Below are positions 14,166-21,962 of a stretch of 21,962 bases of DNA, piece by piece (position 1 is the first letter of the stretch; each line of letters opens with the position of its first letter). The stretch is from Chryseobacterium gleum (lineage in GTDB: Bacteria > Bacteroidota > Bacteroidia > Flavobacteriales_C > GCA-002722245), in contig CAMDPJ010000006.1 in NCBI GenBank assembly GCA_945903925.1, forward strand, positions 1-21,962, written 5' to 3'. The notes beneath the pieces were generated by a model that did not search any database, was not told the DNA's origin, and saw only the letters and a list, made by a program, of their open reading frames with translations. Both the position numbers and the translations under genes were made by a program.

Positions 14166-15380
14166 ATGAATATTCACGAATATCAAGGAAAATCAATTCT
14201 AAAAAGCTTTGGAGTTGCAGTACAAGAGGGTATTGTAGCTGATTCACCAGAAGGTGCAACTGAAGCGGCAAAAAAATTAAAAGAACAAACTGGTACAGGT
14301 TGGTTCGTTGTTAAAGCTCAAATCCACGCAGGTGGTAGAGGTAAAGGTAAAGTAACTGAAACTGGCTCTTCAGGAGTTGTTTTGGCGAAAAGCTTAGAGG
14401 AAGTTCCTGAGAAAGCGAAAGCTATTTTAGGCGGACACCTTATTACTTTGCAAACTAGTGCTACTGGTAAATTGGTTAGCAAAGTGTTAATCGCTCAAGA
14501 TGTTTACTATCCTGGTGATAGCAAACCTAAAGAGTTTTACATGAGTGTATTGCTTGACAGAGAGAAAGGTAAAAACGTAATTATCTATTCTACTGAAGGT
14601 GGTATGGCTATCGAAGATGTAGCGCACAACACTCCTGAGTTAATTCACAAAGAAGAAATCGATCCTACTTTAGGTTTACAAGGTTTTCAAGCACGTAAAA
14701 TTGCTTTCAACTTAGGCTTAGAAGGAAAAGCAAATAAAGAAATGACGAAGTTCGTTTCTTCATTATATAAAGCATACATCGGTTGCGATGCTGCGATGTT
14801 CGAAATCAATCCAGTTTTGAAAACTTCTGATGACAAAATCATCGCTGTTGATGCTAAAGTTACTCTTGATGCCAACGCTTTAGATCGTCATGCTGATTAC
14901 GCTGCAATGCGCGACGTAACTGAAGAAGATCCAACTGAGGTTGAAGCTAAAGAACACGGCTTAAACTATGTGAAATTAGATGGTAATGTGGGGTGTATGG
15001 TAAACGGTGCCGGATTGGCAATGGCTACTATGGACATTATCAAATTATCTGGTGGTGAGCCTGCAAACTTCTTAGACGTAGGTGGAACTGCTAATGCAGA
15101 AAGAGTTGAAAAAGCTTTCCGTATTATCTTGAAAGATCCTAATGTTAAAGCAATCTTGGTAAATATCTTTGGTGGTATCGTTCGCTGTGATCGTGTTGCT
15201 CAAGGTATTGTAGATGCTTACAAAAACATTGGTAAAGTGCATGTTCCTATCATCGTTCGTTTGCAAGGAACAAATGCTATTGAAGCTAAAAAATTAATCG
15301 AAGATTCAGGATTGGAAGTTCACTCTGTAGTTCTTTTACAAGAAGCTGCCGATAAAGTGAAAGAAGTTCTTGGTAAGTAA
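14166..15380 (+). CDS. sucC: Succinate-CoA ligase, beta subunit
   Basis: The 404-aa subunit carries the ATP-grasp nucleotide-binding domain and the succinate site of succinyl-CoA synthetase, the TCA-cycle step that couples succinyl-CoA cleavage to ATP or GTP formation. It starts with the family's usual MNIHEYQGKSILKSFGV. It also shows KAQIHAGGRGKGK, FEINPV (ATP-grasp metal region), VDAKVTLD, VGCMVNGAGLAMATMD (phosphohistidine-facing loop), LDVGGTA and NIFGGIVRCDRVAQGI. Length and motifs are intact. The next gene, a YceI-like lipoprotein, starts 7 nt after the stop and separates it from its partner sucD. Confidence 0.97.
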   Translation: MNIHEYQGKSILKSFGVAVQEGIVADSPEGATEAAKKLKEQTGTGWFVVKAQIHAGGRGKGKVTETGSSGVVLAKSLEEVPEKAKAILGGHLITLQTSATGKLVSKVLIAQDVYYPGDSKPKEFYMSVLLDREKGKNVIIYSTEGGMAIEDVAHNTPELIHKEEIDPTLGLQGFQARKIAFNLGLEGKANKEMTKFVSSLYKAYIGCDAAMFEINPVLKTSDDKIIAVDAKVTLDANALDRHADYAAMRDVTEEDPTEVEAKEHGLNYVKLDGNVGCMVNGAGLAMATMDIIKLSGGEPANFLDVGGTANAERVEKAFRIILKDPNVKAILVNIFGGIVRCDRVAQGIVDAYKNIGKVHVPIIVRLQGTNAIEAKKLIEDSGLEVHSVVLLQEAADKVKEVLGK

Positions 15381-15387
15381 TTTATTT

Positions 15388-16059
15388 ATGAAGAAGATAC
15401 TTTTTGCAATATCAAGCGCTGTTTTGATTTCATCTTGTGGCGGTGGCGACACTGCTGCTGGCGAGAAAACCAAACAGGATTCACTTCCTCAAACTTGCAC
15501 TTATTCTTACGACTCTTCTGCTACAACTATTGGCTTTGGTGGTTTTAAGTTTACAGAAAAGAAAGAGGTGAAAGGTGGGTTTTTGAAGTTTGCGGTAGAA
15601 GGAACCAAAGAAGATACTATTGCTTACAATGTTGTTGAAGGAGCTAGTTTTAAAATTGATATCGAAGGTTTGAACACGAAAGACCAAGCGAGAGATTATA
15701 ATATAAAATCTTCACTATTTGCAAAGATGGATAGCACTGCCTTTATAATAGGAACAATCAAGAAACTTAAATATGAAGTTGTTTCTTCAATTCCTCAATA
15801 TAAAGCAACAATTATTTCTGCAGAGGTTTCTATAAAAATGAATGGTATTGAAAAAGACTATAATTTACAACTTTCTTTAAGTGGTGAAGAATTAACTTTA
15901 ACAGGTGCCATCAACCTCAACGACTTCAAAGCGCAAAAAGCTCTAGCGTCATTAAGTAAAACTTGCTTGGAATATCATAGAGGATCTGATGGCAAATCGG
16001 TAACGTGGCCAGAGGTGAACATTTACGTAAGTACCACTTTGAAAAAGAACTGCCACTAA
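15388..16059 (+). CDS. YceI-like periplasmic lipoprotein
   Basis: The 223-aa protein has a lipoprotein signal peptide: MKKILFAISSAVLISSC with the lipobox Cys at residue 17. The residues after it (GGGDTAAG) are typical of an exported Bacteroidota lipoprotein. The body has the look of a YceI domain (a lipocalin-like barrel that binds isoprenoid lipids). TIGFGGFKFTEKKEVKGGFLKF matches its early strands, and GLNTKDQARDYNIKSSLFAKM matches the conserved T-x(3-4)-RD-x-x-L-x-S region. An in-frame TTG at 15370 overlaps sucC; the ATG at 15388 begins the signal peptide and is the better start. It follows sucC by 7 nt and is probably cotranscribed. Why it sits between sucC and sucD is unknown. Confidence 0.7.
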   Translation: MKKILFAISSAVLISSCGGGDTAAGEKTKQDSLPQTCTYSYDSSATTIGFGGFKFTEKKEVKGGFLKFAVEGTKEDTIAYNVVEGASFKIDIEGLNTKDQARDYNIKSSLFAKMDSTAFIIGTIKKLKYEVVSSIPQYKATIISAEVSIKMNGIEKDYNLQLSLSGEELTLTGAINLNDFKAQKALASLSKTCLEYHRGSDGKSVTWPEVNIYVSTTLKKNCH

Positions 16060-16060
16060 G

Positions 16061-16093
16061 AAAGTAAAAAGTTAAAAGGCAAAAGCCAAAAAA
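16061..16093 (-). repeat. AT-rich intergenic repeat, inverted copy of 384-402
   Basis: Bases 16074-16092 are the exact inverted match of 384-402; the flanks keep the theme of AAAAG/GGC phrases. It sits right after the YceI-like gene stop, followed by AATTAAAAATTAAGAATTAA-type low-complexity sequence before sucD. The gap has no strong terminator, so readthrough from sucC to sucD is possible. Confidence 0.6.
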
Positions 16094-16128
16094 TATAAAT
16101 TAAAAATTAAGAATTAAATATTATTGAC

Positions 16129-17010
16129 ATGTCAGTATTAGTAAACAAAAACTCAAAAGTAATAGTGCAAGGTTTCACGGGTAGTGAAGGTACTTTTCAC
16201 GCTGGACAAATGATTGAATACGGAACCAATGTAGTTGGTGGTGTTACTCCTGGTAAAGGCGGACAAAAACATTTGGATCGTCCAGTGTTTAATACTGTTG
16301 CCGATGCTGTTAAGCAAACTGGTGCAAATGTTACGATCATCTTCGTTCCTCCTGCATTTGCTGCCGATGCAATAATGGAAGCTGCTGAAGCTGGTGTGAA
16401 AGTAATCGTTACTATCACAGAAGGTATCCCGGTTGCCGACATGGTAAAAGTAAAATCTTATATCAGCGATAAAAACGTAACGTTAATCGGACCAAATTGT
16501 CCGGGTGTTATCACTGCAGGTGAAGCTAAAGTTGGTATCATGCCAGGTTTCATCTTCAAAAAAGGTAATGTAGGTATCGTTTCTAAATCGGGAACTTTAA
16601 CATACGAAGCAGCCGATCAAATTGTGAAAGCTGGTTTAGGTATCACTACAGCTATCGGTATTGGTGGAGATCCAATCATTGGAACTACAACTTTAGCTGC
16701 TGTTAAATTATTGATGAATGACCCTGAGACTCACGGTATCGTTATGATTGGTGAGATTGGTGGTAACTTAGAGGCTTTGGCTGCTGAGTGGGTTAAAGCT
16801 AACGGTACTAAACCAGTTGTTGGTTTTATCGCTGGTGAAACTGCTCCGGTAGGCAGAACAATGGGCCACGCAGGTGCTATTGTTGGTGGTGAAAATGACA
16901 CTGCTGCTGCTAAGAAAAGAATCTTGAGAGAGTGTGGAATTAGAGTAGTTGATTCTCCAGCTGAAATTGGTAAAGCTATGGCCGAGCAATTGGCTAAAGT
17001 TACTGCTTAA
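16129..17010 (+). CDS. sucD: Succinate-CoA ligase, alpha subunit
   Basis: The 293-aa subunit binds CoA and carries the phosphohistidine of succinyl-CoA synthetase. It has an N-terminal CoA-binding Rossmann domain (VIVQGFTGSEGTFHA, then GGVTPGKGG), the mid motif GPNCPGVITAGEAKVGIMPG and the power-helix region SKSGTLTYEA. The active-site His247 is in GRTMGHAGAIVGG. All hallmarks are intact. It pairs with the sucC product although the genes are separated by the lipoprotein gene. It ends at a strong terminator. Confidence 0.97.
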   Translation: MSVLVNKNSKVIVQGFTGSEGTFHAGQMIEYGTNVVGGVTPGKGGQKHLDRPVFNTVADAVKQTGANVTIIFVPPAFAADAIMEAAEAGVKVIVTITEGIPVADMVKVKSYISDKNVTLIGPNCPGVITAGEAKVGIMPGFIFKKGNVGIVSKSGTLTYEAADQIVKAGLGITTAIGIGGDPIIGTTTLAAVKLLMNDPETHGIVMIGEIGGNLEALAAEWVKANGTKPVVGFIAGETAPVGRTMGHAGAIVGGENDTAAAKKRILRECGIRVVDSPAEIGKAMAEQLAKVTA

Positions 17011-17031
17011 TTAAGCATAAATACTTAAGGG

Positions 17032-17068
17032 AAGTCTGGTAGATTTAGTTCTACCAGACTTTTTTTTA
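17032..17068 (+). terminator. Strong Rho-independent terminator of sucD
   Basis: Perfect 12-bp stem (17032-17043 with 17050-17061), 6-nt loop, followed by a run of Ts to 17067. It lies 21 nt after the sucD stop. Confidence 0.95.
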
Positions 17069-17199
17069 TGCAGTATGAATAACTTATTTTGGAGAGGGCT
17101 GGGGTGAGGCCATTACTGCAGGGATTTGCACTTTTGTCAATCAAGAAGTGATGCCCTGTTATGGTGCAGCTTACACCGGAATTTACAATACTGAAAATC
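17069..17199. other. Intergenic stretch with fragments of dispersed repeats
   Basis: The phrase GGAGAGGGCTGGGGTGAGGCC (about 17091-17111) is one arm of a widespread intergenic repeat type in which it is normally paired with a CCTCTCC arm; the other arm is missing here. After it, CAGGGAT/ATGCCCTG (about 17119-17160) forms a weak imperfect hairpin. No start codon with a credible protein was found on either strand. I read it as decayed repeat material between the converging sucD and SGNH-like genes. Confidence 0.35.
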
Positions 17200-18099
17200 T
17201 TACTTTACAGCAATTTTATATTCTAGAGAATCAATTTTCTTGCTTAAAAATGTAGAAACTTTTTGGGCTTCTTCAAGCTCTAAATGCACATAGTCTATTG
17301 TTTTTGGGTTGGGGAAATCAATTTGAAGATTGATGTATTGAACATCATATTTATTTTTCAAACTTTCGACATACTGGTGTTTTTGAGGCCAATATTTTTC
17401 TTGTATTACAAATATTTCAGGAGAGATGGGAACAGAAATAAGATACACATTTCCGTATTGCTTTAGATATTCAATTGTTTTTTCGAAGTAATAAATTCTC
17501 TCTAAGGAAATGCTGTCTGCGAGTGATGATTGAGTATATTCATTGATTTTCATATTTCGCACTTCAATTCTTCTTTCTTTACTTAAATTATCCCCCAGCT
17601 GAGTGAATCCGTTAGAATGTTTTATTTTATTACTTTTTGTTTCGGGGAAAATGCGGTTGTAAAGAGGTGTGAGGTTTTTAAATATGTATTCGTAGTTTGG
17701 GTTGCTGTTGATGGTAAATTGCCTGCTCAATGAGTTTTTATCTTCTGTAAATATAGGTTTTGTTTTGTGCAGAGATAAGCCGTAAGGATCTATATCAATA
17801 AGAAATATAGCTCCATTTTCCTTAGTGATTTTATTTTTTATCGCCTCGTAATATACTTTGCCATAAGGAGAAGTAGCGGCAGTGAAAGCAAAATTAAATA
17901 AATCGTATTTTTCTGAAAATGCAGAAGGGTCGATGGCGAAATTTGAACGAGAAGTGCCAATAACCAAAGACTTGTGTTTAGATAGGTATTTACTGTAGTT
18001 TACATCTCTAAACAATTCAATATTTGTATTGATGATGAATGCCATTGCGCTTAAACAAATCACCAAAAGAACAGATATTTTAAGAATAAATCTTTTCAT
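17200..18099 (-). CDS. SGNH/DltD-like membrane-anchored partner of the MBOAT acyltransferase
   Basis: The 299-aa protein has an N-terminal membrane anchor (about 5-24) and an extracytoplasmic domain. VIGTSRSNFAIDPS (46-59) has the layout of SGNH block I, with Ser50 in the place of the nucleophile as in DltD (G-S-S). Near the end DYVHLE (Asp269, His272) gives the D-x-x-H pair of block V. Together they form a plausible Ser-His-Asp triad. Its ATG follows the TAA of the MBOAT gene with no gap, so they are one operon. Proteins of this type pass acyl groups from an MBOAT carrier to an extracellular polymer. The acceptor here is unknown. The family call rests on the motifs and the neighbour rather than overall similarity. 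Confidence 0.65.
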   Translation of the reverse strand: MKRFILKISVLLVICLSAMAFIINTNIELFRDVNYSKYLSKHKSLVIGTSRSNFAIDPSAFSEKYDLFNFAFTAATSPYGKVYYEAIKNKITKENGAIFLIDIDPYGLSLHKTKPIFTEDKNSLSRQFTINSNPNYEYIFKNLTPLYNRIFPETKSNKIKHSNGFTQLGDNLSKERRIEVRNMKINEYTQSSLADSISLERIYYFEKTIEYLKQYGNVYLISVPISPEIFVIQEKYWPQKHQYVESLKNKYDVQYINLQIDFPNPKTIDYVHLELEEAQKVSTFLSKKIDSLEYKIAVK

Positions 18100-19533
18100 T
18101 TAAAACTGAAAATAAATGAATTGGTCTTTTTCAAAAATGCCTACAAATAGAACAGTTAAAACTATTGCTAAATAAAATCCCCAACGAAGTATAAAAGGCA
18201 ATTGGTTGATTGATTGACCAATATTTTTTTTGTTGTATTGAGCAATTTCAAAAATCATTAATAGAGCAATGAAAGCTATAGAAAGGTAAAGTTCTTCAAC
18301 TCTACATTGAGAGATATCGAACATGTAAATTCCTAGTTGTTGTTTCTCGATGAGGCTGGCTTGTTTTAAAATAAGTAGGGCGTCATCAATACTTGCGGCT
18401 CTAAAAAACACCCAGCCTATCAATACTACAAAAAATACCAAAGCGATTTTTATGGGTTTTAAAAACGAGAAATTCATTTGAATTTTCATTTTAGTAACTA
18501 GTGATTCGGCGGCAATTAAAGCGCCATGCATTGCGCCCCAAACAATAAAAGTGAAATTGGCGCCGTGCCATAAACCAGAAATCAAAAAGGTGACAATGAG
18601 GTTGATGTAATGTCGAAAAGAAGACACCTTATTTCCGCCCAAAGGAATGTAAACATAATCTCTAAACCAGCTTGAAAGACTAATGTGCCATCGTTTCCAA
18701 AATTCGCTAAATGATGAAGAAAGATAGGGTAGGTTGAAATTTTTAATAAGGTTTTTACCCAGCAATCGAGAAGAGCCAATAGCAATATCGGTATAGCCCG
18801 AAAAATCGCAATAAATTTGAAATGCAAAAAAGACGGAAGCCACTATTACTGGTATTCCTTTGTAGTCGCTAGGGTGGTCGAAAACCATAGCCACGTATGG
18901 TGAAAGTCGGTCGGCAATCACCACTTTTTTAAACAAACCTAAAGCAATTAATTTACTGCCCGAAACAGCCAAATCATAGTTAAAAGGATTTACTTCTTTA
19001 AGTTTTGGAAGCAAGCGCGAAGATTTTTCTATCGGTCCGGCTACAAGTTGCGGAAAGTAAGAAACAAACAGCGCGAAATAACCAAAATGCCTTTCGGCTT
19101 TTGATTCGCCTTTGTACACATCTATGGTATAGCTTAAAGACTGAAAAGTATAGAAAGAGATGCCCACTGGCAATAGAATATCAAAATCGGGAAAAGCCGT
19201 TTTAATATTGAATGCTCCCAAAGAAAGCTCAATGGTATCGGTAAAGAAATTGAAGTATTTAAAGAAGAACAAGATGCCAAGATTAGATGTTATACTTAAA
19301 AACATCCATGTTTTTTTGGCCGACTTGCTAGTGGCTTGCTCAATTTTAATTGCCGAAAAATAATCGATAAGGGTTGAAGTGAAAATGAGAAAGATGTAAT
19401 TCACTTCCCAGCACATGTAAAAAAAGTAGCTGCAAGTCAACAGCAATATCCATCTGTATTTTCCTGGGAGGGAATAATGCAGAAGAAATACGAGCGGTAA
19501 GAAGAGAAAATATTCTAATGAATTAAATAGCAT
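18100..19533 (-). CDS. MBOAT family O-acyltransferase (AlgI/DltB-like)
   Basis: The 477-aa multi-pass membrane protein begins with MLFNSLEYFLFLPLVFLLHY, the usual start of AlgI-type MBOATs. It continues with FYTFQSLSYTIDVYKGE, SYFPQLVAGPIEK, YCDFSGYTDIAIG, FWKRWHISLSSWFRDYVYIPLGG (His283) and SGLWHGANFTFIVWGAMHG, whose His323 is the catalytic histidine of the family. It would move acyl groups (often acetyl) across the inner membrane to a surface polysaccharide or lipid-linked acceptor. The SGNH-like gene directly follows. No alginate or teichoic acid genes are present, so the substrate is probably a different envelope glycan. Confidence 0.93.
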   Translation of the reverse strand: MLFNSLEYFLFLPLVFLLHYSLPGKYRWILLLTCSYFFYMCWEVNYIFLIFTSTLIDYFSAIKIEQATSKSAKKTWMFLSITSNLGILFFFKYFNFFTDTIELSLGAFNIKTAFPDFDILLPVGISFYTFQSLSYTIDVYKGESKAERHFGYFALFVSYFPQLVAGPIEKSSRLLPKLKEVNPFNYDLAVSGSKLIALGLFKKVVIADRLSPYVAMVFDHPSDYKGIPVIVASVFFAFQIYCDFSGYTDIAIGSSRLLGKNLIKNFNLPYLSSSFSEFWKRWHISLSSWFRDYVYIPLGGNKVSSFRHYINLIVTFLISGLWHGANFTFIVWGAMHGALIAAESLVTKMKIQMNFSFLKPIKIALVFFVVLIGWVFFRAASIDDALLILKQASLIEKQQLGIYMFDISQCRVEELYLSIAFIALLMIFEIAQYNKKNIGQSINQLPFILRWGFYLAIVLTVLFVGIFEKDQFIYFQF

Positions 19534-19585
19534 TTATCATCTGCAATGAGTGGCTAAAATAAGATAAATGAGCTAAAAACCAAAG

Positions 19586-19948
19586 TTAACGTTGTTGATG
19601 TGCACTTTTAATTTTACCGTAAACTCTTTCGTAATCGCTACATTTTTTAGCCAATACAGCTACTATTTTAATTTGAAGCTGGTCGCTTTTCGGATTTTCT
19701 TTATCTATCTCTTTTCCTTGTTCGCCACTTTTATGACTCTCAATGATGGCCTCTCTGTTCTTAGCAATAGCCTGATTTAAACAGTCGTTAAAAGCAGCTG
19801 TAATTTTGGTTGCAGCTGAGTCGGTTTTAATTTTTTGTAAGCAGATACAAGCTGTGTCGGCAATTACTTCTTCAAGCAATGCCTGTGCTTTAAGTTCGTT
19901 AAGTACACTTAAAAGCAGCGTGAAAATCAATAAGAATAATGTTTTCAT
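19586..19948 (-). CDS. Small secreted protein with four cysteines, function unknown
   Basis: The 120-aa protein has a signal peptide (1-21, cleavage LKA then QA). The mature part is about 99 residues, mostly helical by composition, with Cys34, Cys36, Cys56 and Cys103. The pattern C-x-C...C...C suggests two disulfides or metal binding. The middle (about 70-90) is highly charged. I do not recognise the family with certainty; small exported proteins with DTACICLQKI-like starts do occur in Bacteroidota. It lies 52 nt upstream of the MBOAT gene on the same strand, so it may be the first gene of that operon. Confidence 0.6.
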   Translation of the reverse strand: MKTLFLLIFTLLLSVLNELKAQALLEEVIADTACICLQKIKTDSAATKITAAFNDCLNQAIAKNREAIIESHKSGEQGKEIDKENPKSDQLQIKIVAVLAKKCSDYERVYGKIKSAHQQR

Positions 19949-20062
19949 TTTAAATAATTTAAATTTTACTTCAGCAGAAAAGTATATTGACCTCCAAAAT
20001 CACTTACCAAAAGTGGTTAGTCCGACTAAAATAGTTATTTTTAGCGCGCAAAAAATTTTACA

Positions 20063-21451
20063 ATGACATTAATTAAATCAATTTCAGGAATTAGAGGAAC
20101 CATTGGCGGACCAGCAGGAAACGGACTAACACCTTTAGATACAGTTAAATTCGCTAGTGCCTATGGTATGTGGGTGAAACAAAACAGCAAAAAAAATAAA
20201 GTAAAAATAGTGTTGGGTAGAGATGCAAGAATCTCGGGTCCGATGATTAAATCAATAGTGATTTCGACCCTGCAAGGCTTAGGAATAGATGTTATCGATT
20301 TAGATTTATCAACCACTCCTACAGTTGAAGTAGCCGTAGTTGATTTATATGCCGATGGAGGCATTATTCTTACCGCTTCTCATAATCCCAAACAATGGAA
20401 CGCATTGAAATTATTAAACTCTGAAGGAGAGTTCATCAATAGTGAAGACGGAGCAAAGGTTTTGGCTTTGGCGGAAGAAGAAGCTTTTGAATATGCATCT
20501 GTAGATGATTTAGGTATCGTAATTAAACATGAAGGAGGTTATATACCCGAACATGTTAAACATATTTTGGCGCTTCCTTATGTTGATGTAGAAGCCATTC
20601 GTAAAGCAAAGTTTAAAGTGGTGGTTGATGCAGTAAACTCCACAGGAGGTATCGCAGTTCCTTTCTTATTGAAGGCATTGGGCGTTACTGATGTGGTAGA
20701 AATGTATTGCGAACCAAACGGAATTTTTCCGCACAATCCCGAGCCATTGCCCGAACATTTAACAGAAATTTCTGCTGTAATGGTTTCTCAAAAAGCAGAT
20801 ATTGGTATAGTGGTCGACCCAGATGTAGATCGCTTGGCTATGGTTTGCGAAGATGGTTCTATGTTTGGCGAAGAGTACACCATTGTTTCTATTGCCGATT
20901 ATGTATTGTCGATGAAACCAGGAAATACCGTTTCTAACTTGTCTTCTTCTCGTGCCTTGCGTGATGTTACCGAGGCTAGGGGCGGAGTGTACAACGCAGC
21001 TGCAGTAGGTGAGGTGAATGTGGTAAACAAAATGAAAGAAAACAATTCGGTGATTGGTGGTGAGGGAAATGGGGGCGTAATTCTTCCTGAATTGCATTAC
21101 GGTAGAGATGCCTTGGCTGGAATCGCTATTTTCTTAACGCAGTTGGCTAAAACAGATAAAACGGCATCGCAATTAAAAGCTTCTTTTCCTCAATATTATA
21201 TCTCTAAAAATAAAATTGAATTAACGCCAGAAATCAATGTTGATTTGATCTTAGAGAAGATGGCCGCAAAATATGCTCATGAAGATATAAGTACTATCGA
21301 CGGAGTGAAAATAGATTTCCCTAAAGAGTGGGTTCATCTTCGTAAATCGAATACAGAGCCTATCATTCGTATCTATTCTGAAAGTGCCGATAAAACTACT
21401 GCCGAGAACTTGGCCAATAAGATTATTGCTGATATTAAAGCTTTGATATAA
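20063..21451 (+). CDS. glmM: Phosphoglucosamine mutase
   Basis: The 462-aa alpha-D-phosphohexomutase would interconvert glucosamine-6-phosphate and glucosamine-1-phosphate for UDP-GlcNAc, peptidoglycan and LPS. The start SISGIRGTIGG, the active-site Ser106 in LTASHNPKQWNALK, the metal loop DPDVDR (Asp252, Asp254, Asp256), the sugar-binding GGEGNGGVI and the phosphate-binding RKSNTEPIIRIYSES are all present. The metal loop reads DPDVDR where many GlmM have DGDADR. A phosphomannomutase role is less likely but possible. It is divergent from the four-Cys protein gene with a 114-nt gap. The next gene starts directly at its stop. Confidence 0.9.
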   Translation: MTLIKSISGIRGTIGGPAGNGLTPLDTVKFASAYGMWVKQNSKKNKVKIVLGRDARISGPMIKSIVISTLQGLGIDVIDLDLSTTPTVEVAVVDLYADGGIILTASHNPKQWNALKLLNSEGEFINSEDGAKVLALAEEEAFEYASVDDLGIVIKHEGGYIPEHVKHILALPYVDVEAIRKAKFKVVVDAVNSTGGIAVPFLLKALGVTDVVEMYCEPNGIFPHNPEPLPEHLTEISAVMVSQKADIGIVVDPDVDRLAMVCEDGSMFGEEYTIVSIADYVLSMKPGNTVSNLSSSRALRDVTEARGGVYNAAAVGEVNVVNKMKENNSVIGGEGNGGVILPELHYGRDALAGIAIFLTQLAKTDKTASQLKASFPQYYISKNKIELTPEINVDLILEKMAAKYAHEDISTIDGVKIDFPKEWVHLRKSNTEPIIRIYSESADKTTAENLANKIIADIKALI

Positions 21452-21962
21452 TTGAAAGTCTACCTCGATAACGCCGCTACAACTCCCCTTGCTGAAGAAG
21501 TGATGGGTGAAATTTCTAGTGTAATGCGTTCTCATTTTGGTAATCCTTCATCCATTCACCAGCAAGGCAGAGATGCTAGGGCGTTGGTGGAAATGTCGCG
21601 CAAAAAAATTGCAACTTTCATTGGTGCGCAATCTTCTGAAATTGTGTTTACATCGGGTGGAACAGAGGCCGATAATTTGGCGATTCACGCTGCTATTCAC
21701 GATTTAAAAGTTCAGCATATTATTTCGTCGGCTATCGAACATTCTGCGGTGCACAACACTTTGCGTAAATCTCATATAGATGTTCATTGGGTGAAAATCA
21801 ATAAATATGGTGAAGTTGATATCAATCATTTGCGCGAATTGTTAGAAAAATTAGAAGGCAAAATATTGGTGAGTTTAATGCACGTAAACAATGAAGTTGG
21901 AACGCTATTGCCTCTTGCAGAAGTAGGTTTATTGTGCAAAGAATTTGGTGCTTTTTTTCATT
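21452..21962 (+). CDS. Cysteine desulfurase (NifS/IscS-like), 5' part, TTG start
   Basis: This PLP enzyme takes sulfur from cysteine for Fe-S clusters and tRNA thiolation; 170 residues are in the window and the gene runs off the end. The frame opens right after the glmM stop with TTG. The family's N-terminal motif YLDNAATTP begins at residue 4, so no later start is possible and no ATG precedes. Further hallmarks are FGNPSSIHQQGR, IVFTSGGTEADNLAI (PLP phosphate loop), SSAIEHSAVHNTL (with the His over the PLP ring) and MHVNNEVGTLLPL. The PLP lysine and the sulfur-carrying Cys lie beyond the window, so NifS and IscS types cannot be separated. Zero spacing to glmM suggests translational coupling. 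Confidence 0.9.
   Translation, partial: MKVYLDNAATTPLAEEVMGEISSVMRSHFGNPSSIHQQGRDARALVEMSRKKIATFIGAQSSEIVFTSGGTEADNLAIHAAIHDLKVQHIISSAIEHSAVHNTLRKSHIDVHWVKINKYGEVDINHLRELLEKLEGKILVSLMHVNNEVGTLLPLAEVGLLCKEFGAFFH

Noticed and set aside
15370..15387. TTG start at 15370 for the YceI-like lipoprotein
   Set aside because: It overlaps the end of sucC and adds six residues in front of a normal lipoprotein signal peptide that begins with ATG at 15388.

Overview
The window looks like chromosomal DNA from a member of the Bacteroidota. The evidence is AT-rich sequence, genes without clear Shine-Dalgarno sites, Bacteroidota-type promoters (TTTG, about 19-22 nt, then TAnnTTTG or a variant), a Bacteroidota-style arginine decarboxylase of the alanine-racemase fold, and an intergenic repeat built on the phrase GTCATTCTGAGGAACGAAG. 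The genus cannot be read from the sequence. Most genes are housekeeping. I see no transposase, integrase, CRISPR array or plasmid gene.

Layout, left to right. Positions 1-325 hold the 3' end of gcvT. A secreted Zn-dependent phospholipase C/P1-nuclease-like protein follows (351-1241). Next comes a tight + strand block of an ABC-F ATPase (1305-2903), a Cache-HAMP sensor kinase (2904-4592) and its NarL-type response regulator (4589-5221). The gene-poor stretch 5222-5625 holds a hairpin terminator, a likely minus-strand small RNA, a strong promoter, a decayed tRNA copy and tRNA-Arg(UCU) with its terminator. Then come a class I methyltransferase (5626-6390) and a secreted protein made almost wholly of MORN_2/YwqK-type repeats (6480-8183).

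An arginine/polyamine pair is divergent: arginine decarboxylase (minus, 8191-9588) and an arginase/agmatinase family ureohydrolase (plus, 9667-10641). After a repeat-filled gap lies a two-gene unit that I consider the best candidate for an undescribed system. It consists of a soluble TPR-AAA+ ATPase (10743-12065) and, overlapping by 1 nt, a TPR protein with about six membrane segments (12065-13309). This unit converges on lolD (minus, 13436-14089) across a perfect 35-bp inverted repeat, and that repeat supplies the lolD stop codon.

The TCA-cycle genes sucC (14166-15380) and sucD (16129-17010) are separated by a YceI-like lipoprotein gene. After the sucD terminator comes a minus-strand envelope-modification set: a small four-Cys secreted protein, an AlgI/DltB-like MBOAT acyltransferase, and a DltD/SGNH-like partner whose ATG directly follows the MBOAT stop. 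The window ends with glmM (20063-21451) and the start of a cysteine desulfurase gene. The latter begins with TTG directly after the glmM stop and runs off the end.

Repeats are a second theme. Three intergenic repeat types occur here, and each has been drawn into gene ends: start codon and signal peptide at 338-418, the start-proximal region at 10643-10742, and the lolD stop codon at 13436-13438.
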